Assembly (NCBI GenBank): GCA_020310875.1
Contig: CM035423.1
Location: forward strand, 129,859,638-129,923,637
DNA length: 64,000 bases
Source of the DNA: Ceratopteris richardii
Lineage: Eukaryota > Streptophyta > Polypodiopsida > Polypodiales > Pteridaceae
Direction of reading: 5' to 3'
The notes beneath the pieces were generated by a model, which was given only the letters and a program-made list of their open reading frames with translations, did no database searches and was not told the origin of the DNA. Made by a program: the position numbers and the translations under genes. Numbering within the stretch: position 1 is the stretch's first letter; every line of letters starts with the position of its first letter. This document shows positions 12,085-21,506 of this stretch, piece by piece.

Positions 12085-12702
12085 TCAAGTATCGTGTTCT
12101 CCCGCGGTCGAGTATCCCGATACCTGACAAGTATCGTGATCTCGTGTGGTTGATTATCGCGATACTTCCTGAATATCGTGTATAGTTTTGCTCTCGATCG
12201 TGATACTTCACCAACTATCATGTTTCGAGTATCATTTTTTGGAGTATCGAGTATCGCTTTTCCCTGTGTATCGAGTATCGTGTGTAACCAAGTATCGTGT
12301 ATCGTTTCTCAGCGATCGCGATACCTGACAAGCATCAAGTATCGTGTATCGTGTGCATCCGAGTATCGTGTATCATGCTTTCACCGATCGCAATACTTAT
12401 CAGCGATCGTGTATCGTGGTTGCCCAAGTATCATGTTTATCCGAAGTATCGTGTATCGTGTTCATTGAAGTATCAAGTATCATCTTTCTCCGAGTATCGA
12501 GTATCGTCGTTGCCTAATCGCGATACTTCATAGGTATCGTGTATTGTGTGAGACAAGTATCGTGTATCGTTCTATCTCAGGTATCGCGTTCATCCAAGTA
12601 TCGAGTATCGTTTTATTGAAGTATCATGTATCGTTTTTGGGCAGATATTGAGTATCGTCTGGCTCAAAGATCAAGTATCGTGAAATTTTGAGTCAAGTAT
12701 TG
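12085..12702 (+). repeat. GTATCG array in the F leader
   Basis: A dense irregular array of GTATCG(T/A)GTATCG units, more than 30 cores, with full palindromes TATCGCGATA at 12155-12164 and similar ones near 12320 and 12518. It is placed between PBS and gag like the arrays in L and E but has its own unit. Short ORFs across it are repeat artefacts. Confidence 0.88.
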
Positions 12703-12818
12703 TTACTTGAGATTTCATATTCAGTCCTTTTCCAGTCAAATTCTTCTAGAATTCTAACCCATAGTGAAGAGTTCTAGAAGCTAGAGGTTAGCAAGGGCTA
12801 ATCAGAGCTTTTAAGTGG

Positions 12819-14731
12819 ATGAACCTGAGATCTGGAAGAACCCTAGGAAGCCGAAGGAGTGTGATCTCTTCTGTAGGAAGTGTAGCTGAACCAAGTAGCC
12901 GCTCACATTATTCTGAGACCTCTAGTGAGTCAGAAGAAGAAATTCCTATGGCTTCAGAGGATATGCGAAACATTGTACCAATGATTGGCATGATGTCAAT
13001 TATTGAGGGAGAATATCAAACCTCTTTAGAATATGTGACCACTAATCAACATGAGATCCCCATATACCTAGATGGACTAAATCGATCAGTGGCCAGACTG
13101 AAGAAAGCTTCAGATGCTTACATAGTGCCTAGACCAGCAGTTAAATATTCAGGAGGATTTTATATGGATAAAAGGGACATCCAGTATGTGGTTACAGAAC
13201 ATCCGGAAAACATTAATGAACTTGGGAGGAAAACAATGCTCATAGCCCTAATGAAGAAGGAAATGAAGAGCAAGTGGCCACTCCTAGAGGGCGATCTACT
13301 ATTGTTAGGGGTTGGAGAGGAGACCTGAGTCCCCAGGATGACTCCTTAATGGATGTATATTTGATTAATGGAATGGAGCATCTCCTTAGAGCCCACTCTT
13401 CAATATGGGAAGCAGCCCCTAATCCAGTTACTGTCTATGAGTTACAAGATCCTGAGTTTCCCACCATTATCACATATTTGGACAAAAACCAGAGGAGGTA
13501 TTGGCCCCTAATAGATTCAGAGAGAGCCGGGTTGAAATATCAGAACATTCCAGTGTTTCCGCCGAGGGATCAAGCCACTACTTCACAAAACCCACATGGA
13601 ACCTCTCAGAATAATTCATTTCAACAGTCAAGACAAACACAACAAACTCAAATCCCGGTTAGACCACATGTGCAGTTTGCTATGCCTGCAAATAACCCTA
13701 ATTATCGGCCTCAGCCATTTTTTGACCCATGGAATGGAATTCCTGCTCTAGTTAGACCACCTGTAGCAAGGGGACCTGGTATACCCATTGGAAGACCAGT
13801 TTTCCCTGTGATGCCTAGACCGCCTGAAGGAGGAAGAAGATTAAGGCAAATTCAAGTGGCCAAGTGCATGAGAAATCATTATGATGGCTCTAGTGAACCT
13901 TACAATCATATAGCTGAATTCAAGCAAGTAATCAGAGCCGAACAAGTAGAAGATTTTTTAATCCAATATGAATCTTTTGGTCTAACCTTGACGGACACAG
14001 CTTTAGCTTGGTTTCAGCCATTAGATCCAAATGATTTTCAGAACATGGAACAAGTCTATCAAGAAATGATTGAGGAATTCACTAAGTCTGGAATTAAAAA
14101 CAACTCGTCATCATTTATCCATAGCTTTAAGCAAGCTCCTACGGAATCAGTGAGATTAGCAGCAAGAAGATTCAAGCAGTATGTGGATAGAGGCCCAGTA
14201 GAAGAGAGACCTACCCAAAATAAAATGGTGTCATTATTTTTGGAAGGATTATTGAACGGATCATTAAGATCTCTGGTGTATGTAAAGAGAGTTCAAACTT
14301 TGCAAGAATGCATGAAAGAATGTATTGACCTAGAGGACAATCTAGCGGAGGATCTAAAAATACCTCAAGGTAGTATGAAGAGTGAAGATTCAGCAAGTAG
14401 CACATCGAACCCTAAGAACAATGTTGAGGAAATAGCCGACCTAGTAGCAAAGAAGCTGAATGTCCAAGGACAAAGGAACTATCCCAACAACCCAATGAGA
14501 GTGCCCATGCTTAGAAGATGTATGCATTGTGGAGGTGATCATCCATCTCATTTGTGCACTAGGGGAGTAGTCCCACCACCTGCCTATGCTTACAATAGAC
14601 CACCCGTTCCAGGACCTCTACAATATTGCAGCATAGAACAAAAATATACAAATCACAGTGCAGAAAATTGTCCTTACAATAGGCAATCAAGACCCATGCA
14701 ACCTATCATGAGACCTTACGCATACCCTTAG
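12819..14731 (+). pseudogene. Element F gag (frameshifted)
   Basis: Gag of the giant gypsy type. The ATG at 12819 opens MNLRSGRTLG. Codons run open to 13326, then the frame shifts near 13280-13320 to the one used by 13274-14731. The central helical Gag domain is at about 13840-14350 and includes ALAWFQPLD and the RLAARRFKQYV segment. A zinc knuckle CMHCGGDHPSHLC (C-x2-C-x3-H-x4-C) lies near 14520. A stop (TAG) ends the frame at 14729-14731; gag-like sequence continues beyond. Homologous to E gag. Confidence 0.88.
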
Positions 14732-15655
14732 AGAGATCAAGGAGGTGAAGCCTTTAGATATCCCACATATCAGCAGCAAGCACCAGTACCACGACCGTAT
14801 GCTTATCAGGGATACACTCAACCACAACCAGTGTTAGGACAACAACCGCCCCATCCTCAGAATGTTGTCCAAGTAAAGATGGCTCAACCTGAAGAAAACC
14901 TAGAGAGAGCGATAGTCCCAGCCACACCATTGACTAGTAATGAACCATATGACTCATCTTATGACCATAATCAAGGAAACTATCCCAGTTATGAGAGCTC
15001 TATGATAGAATATGGACAAATGTACGAACCATATGCCTATGGCATGGAAATGCCAGATAGTTCCTATGGATATGAGCAGGACTACGTGTCATTAATGTAC
15101 ACAGCTCCAAGGGCATCCATACCCCCCTGACCTATGAACAGACCACCTGTACCTAGAGGACCATGTTATAGATGTGGAGGTGATCATTATATCAGAGAAT
15201 GTACACTACCAAACCCACCACCACCACAGCGAGTCTGGGAAGGATACTGTAGTGACTGTGGTAAAGAACACCTTTTCAGAGATTGCCCCAAGAACCCCAA
15301 CAAAGTTAACTCTAATGTGCAAATTAATGTGATAGAAGTAATCGAATCATCAGGAAGCGATAAGGAGTACATTGTACCATTGAAAGCAATAACTAGAGCC
15401 AAAGCTAGAGAGACCCCAGACAAAACTGAAGACAATGATCAAGGTGACAGAGAAGTGAACATACCTACACCTCAAATAGTTGAAGACTGGGAAGAGTCTA
15501 AGAGAAGTGTTGTAAGCAAACAAACACAAAGATGGAAGAACCGTAGAGACAGGATAAAGGAAAAGAAATTGTTACAAAAGAAGGAAATTGAGAAGAGAGA
15601 ACAAAATCTAAAAGAGAAACAAGAAGAGGAAGGAGAAAATTGGAAGAGAAAGTAA
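14732..15655 (+). pseudogene. Element F gag C-terminal region with two zinc knuckles
   Basis: Continuation of Gag in broken frames: 14831-15130 (Gln/Pro/Tyr-rich linker) and 15134-15655. Two knuckles, CYRCGGDHYIREC and CSDCGKEHLFRDC, both C-x2-C-x3-H-x4-C, lie at about 15160-15300 and would bind element RNA. A Lys/Glu-rich, probably coiled-coil stretch follows (15520-15655). TGA at 15128-15130 and TAA at 15653-15655 interrupt what is one frame in element E. Confidence 0.8.
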
Positions 15656-15691
15656 AAAAAAGAAGAGGTAGGATCAGTTTTAGCAGATCCC

Positions 15692-17038
15692 ATGCCTGAA
15701 GAATTAGCCATGTGGATTCAGGCGTACAAAGCACCAATAAGAGCAAGACCTACCATTGAACAACATGAAAGAGAATATCCTAGAGGTGACCTAGAGAAAG
15801 AAAGGTTGGAGATATGCAAAACATTAATTGAAGTAGCTCAACAGACCTTAGAAAAACCTGTTCTTCAATTACCCAATTCACGAATTCCCGAAAAAGAATT
15901 CCAAGAGTGTGTCATCCCTAAGGAACCCGAGAAACCTGAAGCAAGTAAGACGTATAATGGAAATTATTGTGAGGATAAAAGGGAGGGATCCATTGTTCCC
16001 GAAGTAGAAGGGGAATGGCCTAAAGATTTGTGGGCAAGAGTCCAAGAAGACCGGTGGAAGAAAGTGGAAGGAATAGACCCACCCTTTGAGGAGCTAGAAG
16101 TAGAAGGCGAAATTGAAGACTCCATACCTGAACTAAATTCAGAAGAAATAATACCAATTGATCCAAGTAATGAAGAAAATGAGAGTGTAAAGGTTTTGCC
16201 AAATTACACAGGAGAGTACGAACATAATTCAGAATTATACCGCATTCCCTCAATGAGGAAAAAAGAACTGAACCCATCAGTCCAAACATCGGATATCATA
16301 CAACATCTCAAAAAAGTAAAAATCCCTTGCACTCTAACATTGGAAGAATTGTTGAAGGTTAAACCACATTTGAAGGAGAAATTGACCAGTCAATCGGAGA
16401 TCAAGGTGGAAGAAAAGGAGATGTCTGATGAAGTAAACACAGTGAACATCCCAATTGATAAGGTTGGAGATTTTAGTGAGGGAGATGAAGGAAACACGTG
16501 CCTTCCAATTACCTATAGAGGTTACACTACCAAAGCCATCTTAGATTCTGGAGCTGGAGTAGGAATAGCAACTAAAGAAATTTGGGAGAAATGGGGAAAA
16601 CCAGCTCTAAGACCAACACACATGAAGATACAAATGGCAGATGGACACACTGAACGACCCTTGGGACTATTGGAACGAGTAGTTTTTACCACTTGCAGAG
16701 TTGAGTTCGAGCACACCTTAGCGATTTGTCAATTTGAAAGGCATAGCAATTATGAAATGATACTTGGAAGACCTTTCATGAGGCAACTAAAGGTAGTGCA
16801 AGATTGGGGAAAAGACGCAGTATACTTACAGCATGAAGGAACCACCACAAGAATAAATCTCCACACATACACATATCAAGATGTTCCTCCCTTACAATGG
16901 AATCAGATTCATAAGGAGGAAGATAATCAGTCGATCCATAGTATAGGTTCAAGTGATCAATCATGGATGAACGAAGACACTCATCTATGGATATGCCAAA
17001 CTACGGAAAAGGAGGAGGATAGGAGAAAAGGATGGTAG
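15692..17038 (+). pseudogene. Element F Gag-PR1 region with first retropepsin
   Basis: 448 codons: an acidic linker, then a retropepsin-like aspartic protease domain that would cleave the polyprotein. The catalytic D-S-G is at codon 285 (Asp codon 16544-16546) in KAILDSGAGVGIAT. The flap-side segment is QMADGHTERPLG and the second hydrophobic-Gly motif is MILGRPFMRQL. It aligns closely with PR1 of E, where the Asp is Asn. A TAG at 17036-17038 ends the frame. Confidence 0.87.
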
Positions 17039-17619
17039 CAAAAGCAAGGAGTTGCTAGATCAGTACAAGATCCAGCCTATATGCCTCAAATATTCTTAGA
17101 TGAAGAATTTGAACCTCATGATTGGATGGAGATTTTAGCTACTCTCGATGTGTGTGTAAACGAAGAGGTAATAACCATGAATGAAAGCATTGATGAGGAA
17201 GGATATGACGTTAGTCTATATGTGGTAGTCCTTTAGGAGGCTGAAGAAGGAGAAGTCATAGAAAAGGAATGGAAGGAAGACTATCAGAGCATTGAAATGG
17301 AGCAAGAACACATGGAAACAGAAAATGAAACTCAAGAAATAAGTTTCATAGATAATGAAATAAATCAAGAACCAACACAGGAAGAGGAGCTTGGATTAGA
17401 AAAAGCAAAAATTGATGAAGAAAAGAAGCCTCAAGACCAATTTGAAGTACCGCACACTTCAAAAAATATGAAGTAGAAGAGAGAAGAATTGCTATTCAAA
17501 TGCCAAAACGAGAACCACAGCCGGGAATAGCATAGGACAACAAAGAGCAAACCAAGAAGATAGTAGTAACGTTAGAGGAAGGAGAGAAGCGATGTACTTT
17601 CATAGGACAGGATGTCTCA
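17039..17619 (+). pseudogene. Element F PR1-RT linker, degraded
   Basis: Acidic linker homologous to the end of the E Gag-PR1 frame (DPAYMPQ, EEFEPHDWMEILATLD). It has several stops, and a frame change near 17470. Just before RT the frame reads through IQMPK..., a TAG near 17532, then DNKEQTKKIVV in the same frame, so here PR1 and RT look separated by a stop rather than a frameshift. Confidence 0.65.
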
Positions 17620-18692
17620 ATGGAGGAAGAACAAGAGTTAATACGCCTCATAAGGGAATATCGGGATGTCTTTGCCTGGACGTATAAGGACTTGAAAGGA
17701 GTAGATCCATCTATATGTGCTCATAGAATCCCCATGACATCCGAAGCCAAACCTTCTAAACAAAGACCGTACACATACAATGATGTGTACTCAGCAAAGA
17801 TAAAGGAAGAGATAGATAAGTTGTTAGATGCTGAATTTATATATGAGATTGAACACACGGAATGGGTATCACCTTTCGTGGTTGTACTGAAAAAGAATGG
17901 GAAGTTAAGAGTATGCATAAATCTGAAAAAAGTAAATGTCGCTACCATAAGAGATAGTTACCCATTACCCATTACGGATCATCTTTTGGAGAGGGTGGCA
18001 GGGAAGGAAGTGTATAGTTTTTTGGATGGCTTTTCAGGATATAATCAGGTTGCCATTGCTCCTGAGGACCAGCATAAAACAGCCTTTGCAACTGAATGAG
18101 GAGTATACGCGTTTAGGGTTATGCCTTTCGGCCTAACCAATGCCCCAGCCACTTTCCAAAGATTGATGTGCCATGTATTTAAAGAATTCCTGAGAAAGAG
18201 TATGGAGGTATACGTGGATGATTTATGCACTTATTCAGCTATAAAATTAGAGCATATCCCTGAACTAGGAAAGATCTTTGCCAAATGTCGACAATATCGA
18301 GTATGCCTCAACCCAGAAAAATGTGTCTTCATGGTTCGAGAAGGAAAGATATTAGGACATATTGTCTCTAAGAATGGAATCTCAACAGATGAAGACAAAA
18401 TCAAAGTAATTCTGGATTTACCGAGACCAAAGACAGCTAAAGAAGTCCAAGCATTTATGGGACATTGTGGATACTACCGAAGATTTATACATATGTATGC
18501 CATAATTGCTAGACCTCTCTATGCATTATTGACACAGTTTAACCGGACTGAAGAATGTGAGAAAGCCTTTAATGAATTAAAGAGTCAATTGAGTTCAGCA
18601 CCAATCCTTTGAGTACCCAATTGGAACAAACCCTTTCACATTCACGTAGATGCTTCCAAGTTTGCCATTGGTTGCATCTTAGCTTAACCTGT
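17620..18692 (+). pseudogene. Element F reverse transcriptase (5' part of pol)
   Basis: Gypsy RT copying the element RNA into DNA. Motifs in order: EIEHTEWVSPFVVVLKKNGKLRVCIN, FLDGFSGYNQ, MPFGLTNAPATFQRLM, and the catalytic YVDD at 18211-18222. The connection with GILGHIVSKNGIS and GHCGYYRRFI motifs follows. Stops: TGA at 18097-18099 replacing a conserved Trp, TGA at 18610-18612 and TAA near 18685. The RNase H start (HIHVDAS) is cut at 18692 by element E and resumes at 42421 with ADTGKLDHPIAYASRQLN. Confidence 0.9.
18688..18692. repeat. Element E left target-site duplication
   Basis: CCTGT before the E 5' LTR; the right copy at 42421-42425 is CCTGC. Four of five bases match. The RNase H coding sequence continues across it. 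Confidence 0.85.
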
Positions 18693-19272
18693 TGTTGACA
18701 GTATACGGGAAGAAGCAAGTATGGACACACATGCAGATCTAGCACTAAGGCAACCCTTCATTTTTTTTCAAAAACCCTTACATCATTTTAAAGTGATTCT
18801 CATCACTAAAAACCCCTGTAAATACCATTTTCACCTTTTTGTAGCCCCATTTTTTACAAGCCGAGGAGTCCTCGAGCTTGAGGAGCCTTAGAAGTAGTTG
18901 CCTATCAATTTTCGTATTTTTTAGATCTCGTTTGAGCCCTCAATTAAACCCTGGAACCTAATTTTTAACTAGGCTAGACACTAGGTCTCAACAGGGCCAA
19001 AGCTAGGCAAAAACTATAAATAGAGCTAGAGAGCTCATTTTTGGGGTAGCTTCTTGTAGTTTTGAGCTTGTATGAGAACTTGGTTGCAATAGAAGTGATT
19101 CCATTGTCTTACTCTCTTTGTTCTTGCCGTATGTGCGCGTGTGTGTAGGTGTGTGCATGTTAGTGTGCTTCTCACTCACACATTTGTGCCTTCACTTGCT
19201 CGAGGTCTTCATACCATCCTCATGTCTTCCCGGATTGACATTAAAGGAGGTGCTACTCATCACTGAGCTACA
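18693..19272 (+). repeat. Element E 5' LTR
   Basis: 580 bp, TGTTGACAG...GAGCTACA. TATAAATAG at 19015-19023 lies in a block also found in the solo, H and L LTRs. A CpG-bearing TG-rich stretch (about 19125-19165) follows. Confidence 0.95.
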
Positions 19273-19280
19273 CCAAATTT

Positions 19281-19298
19281 TGGCGTCGTTGCCGAGGA
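19281..19298 (+). other. Element E primer-binding site (tRNA-Asp, two mismatches)
   Basis: TGGCGTCGTTGCCGAGGA, two transitions from the tRNA-Asp complement (perfect in element F), 8 bp after the LTR. Confidence 0.88.
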
Positions 19299-20402
19299 AT
19301 CGAGCTTTGAGGACGAGCGTGTGATGGTAAGACGTAGAGAGGACGCGTTGGAATGGTAAGTAGTGGGTGAATTTCTGATTTTTTTCCATCTCCATATCCA
19401 TCTCCGTCTCCTTCTCCACTACATATTCCCTCTTCCTTGTCATTCCCCTCATTTGTTGTGTGCGAGTTTGAGAGAGAGCGAGCGCGTGCATTGGTGTTGT
19501 ATGTTTTTTGCATGTTTCTTGCACGTACCAGCTCCACCACCATCTCCAGCCAGCTCAGCAGGTACAGAATCCTTCTGCACAGGCCCCGAGGCGTCGAGCT
19601 CGAGCTATCGTGACACCTCGCAAACTTCGACTAATCACGTTTCTGAGTGCACCACGACACTGCGCAGGCGTAGAGCACCTAGGATCACAAGACAGAACCA
19701 CAAATTTTGCCATAACTCGACCTATCGCGACACCTCACCAACTATCGCGACACTTGGAAGTATTGCGACACCTCACGAGCTATCGCGACACCTCACGAGC
19801 TATCGCGAAACTTGGGAGTATCGCGACACCTCACGAGCTATCGCGACACCTCACGAGCTATCGCGACACTTTGACCTGACCTATCGCGATACACGGCCCT
19901 AACGCATGAAAATTTTAAGGGTAAAGTTGAGTGAATTGAAGTATTGTGAGGTTTAAATTTAAGCACCTTGGGAGAACATTAGAGCCTTAGGAGTGGGCAA
20001 AGACCTAGAAACCAAGGAGGAATTTCCTGAAACCTGAGAGCCTGTTGGGACCCCTAAGTGCCTGAATGGTCATAACTTCACCATCCGAACTTCGATTGAT
20101 GAGATTTTGGTCTCATTGGAAAGCTTGTTGAAAATCCTACGTGGACCTTGACTGGTTTTTTGTAGAATCATACGTGGAGTTTTAGAACATCTATTTTCAA
20201 GTTGGCCTTTAAGTGAGACTAGGTGGTCCTAAGATTGAGGGGGTACAGTGAGTTACTCCAGGGGGGACTGCAAATATTGATGAGTGTCTTTCAATTACTT
20301 GTGGTAATAGAGCTATACTGACTGGTGAACTTTTGCAGGAACATTGTGTGCACTCAAGGCAATCCAAAGCAAGCTAGCAAGGGTGAGTACCAAGCTTGGG
20401 AG
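19299..20402 (+). other. Element E leader, left part
   Basis: Non-coding leader. It includes the palindromic array (separate entry), then CATAACTT at 20071 and GGAAAGCT at 20118, exactly 47 bp apart as in copia A, copia B and element L. It is interrupted by copia B at 20403; the last five bases GGGAG are the TSD. Short ORFs here do not resemble proteins. Confidence 0.7.
19601..19900 (+). repeat. CTATCGCGACACCTCACGAG array in the E leader
   Basis: About ten copies of a 20-21 bp unit centred on TATCGCGA, regular between 19724 and 19890, with outliers near 19605. The last copy is extended to the palindrome TATCGCGATA. It occupies the same leader position as the L and F arrays with the same core but different spacers. 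Confidence 0.9.
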
Positions 20403-21469
20403 TGTTGATGTATGAAACACCACAAGAAATGAATTAAGGTGACACTAGAACACCTCTATGGTCACCATTAACTCATTGCCACTCCAAACTTTGAGAAATG
20501 ATAGCCTAAAGTGAGAACTTTGCTTCTACAGAAATTCCTAGTCACCGAAATGACATACCTTCAGTATTTTGCTAATTTCTCCTAGCTCACATATTATTTC
20601 TCTATGAAACTTTATAGGCTGAAACTAGAATAGTAGAGCTTTCCAACAAGCTATCATATGCATCAAACACAGCTCTAGAACTCAAGTTATGGCCCTCACA
20701 AGATGACCATGTATGACCTTCCAAAACTGGAAAACTTGCCTGTTTTAGTAAGAGCGCCTGTTTAAAATTAGAATTCGATGCCTAGCATCGACTTGCAACG
20801 AGAATTCGATGCCGGGCATCGACTTGGGATGTTTTTGGCCACTTTTCAGCAGGGATTCGATGCCGGGCATCGACTTCCCGCATAAAGTCTTGATCTTTTG
20901 GACACCAAAACTATAGGTGATTTCATGCACATTTACAATATGACTTATCAACTGGAATTCGATGCCAGGCATCGAGTTGCTCCAACAACATCATGTTTTT
21001 CAAACACTTCAGTACTGAATGAAAAATATAAAAGAAAATATGACTTATCAACAGAGATTCGATGCCAGGCATCGAGTTGCTTGGAAAACTTGATCTTTGT
21101 AACTCATCACACAGTAGGTAATCATGGAGATGATGGAGAGAGGCTCATACACAGAACTTTACTCAGTTCTTCTCATAACTATAAAAACTCAGAAGTTTTA
21201 CAAATGCTTTCTCACTCAGAGAAGCTCGACTATACTCAGTCATACAAAAATGAGTTCTTCTCACTTTCTCTCTCACCGCGTCAGTTGATACAAACTAACT
21301 TATATAGATTTTCTCATTCCCGTGATTTTTAAAAAACTTCTAGAACTAAAGTGAACTAACTTTACAAGTATGATACACTTGTGAATTTGTCCCTTCACAT
21401 AGGCATGGGGTTTTCTTTCTAAGATTTGACCTTCAAATATATGTCTAATTAGTGATTGTTTCTCCAACA
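20403..21469 (-). repeat. Element B 3' LTR
   Basis: 1067 bp; on the plus strand TGTTGATG...CTCCAACA. On the minus strand it has TATATAAG at 21299-21306. Five palindromes TCGATGCCNGGCATCGA lie between 20774 and 21075, then CATAACTT (5' base 20691) and GGAAAGCT (5' base 20644) follow. Confidence 0.96.
20774..21075. repeat. Five palindromic boxes in the B 3' LTR
   Basis: TCGATGCCNGGCATCGA at about 20775, 20805, 20856, 20959 and 21059. The central base varies (T, G, G, A, A) and one copy has A for G beside it. Each box is flanked by AATTC/GATTC on one side and CTTG/GTTG on the other. Spurious ORFs with repeated MPGIE or DARHR arise from them. Confidence 0.93.
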
Positions 21470-21470
21470 G

Positions 21471-21479
21471 CTCCCCCTC
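21471..21479 (-). other. Element B polypurine tract
   Basis: GAGGGGGAG on the minus strand, one base before the 3' LTR. It primes plus-strand DNA synthesis. Copia A has the same tract at 54620-54628. Confidence 0.9.
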
Positions 21480-21506
21480 AATCACTAATTGACATTCCAT
21501 GTTTCT

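Noticed and set aside
12178..12533. ORFs with repeated RVSCI/YRVS peptides
   Set aside because: Artefacts of the GTATCGTGTATCG array.
18100..18120. Separate genes for the pieces of F pol at 17620-18099 and 18121-18612
   Set aside because: Same frame, one stop replacing a conserved Trp; it is one broken RT.
20745..21332. Small ORFs with repeated MPGIE and DARHR peptides in copia LTRs
   Set aside because: They come from translating the palindromic box TCGATGCCNGGCATCGA in different frames inside LTRs.
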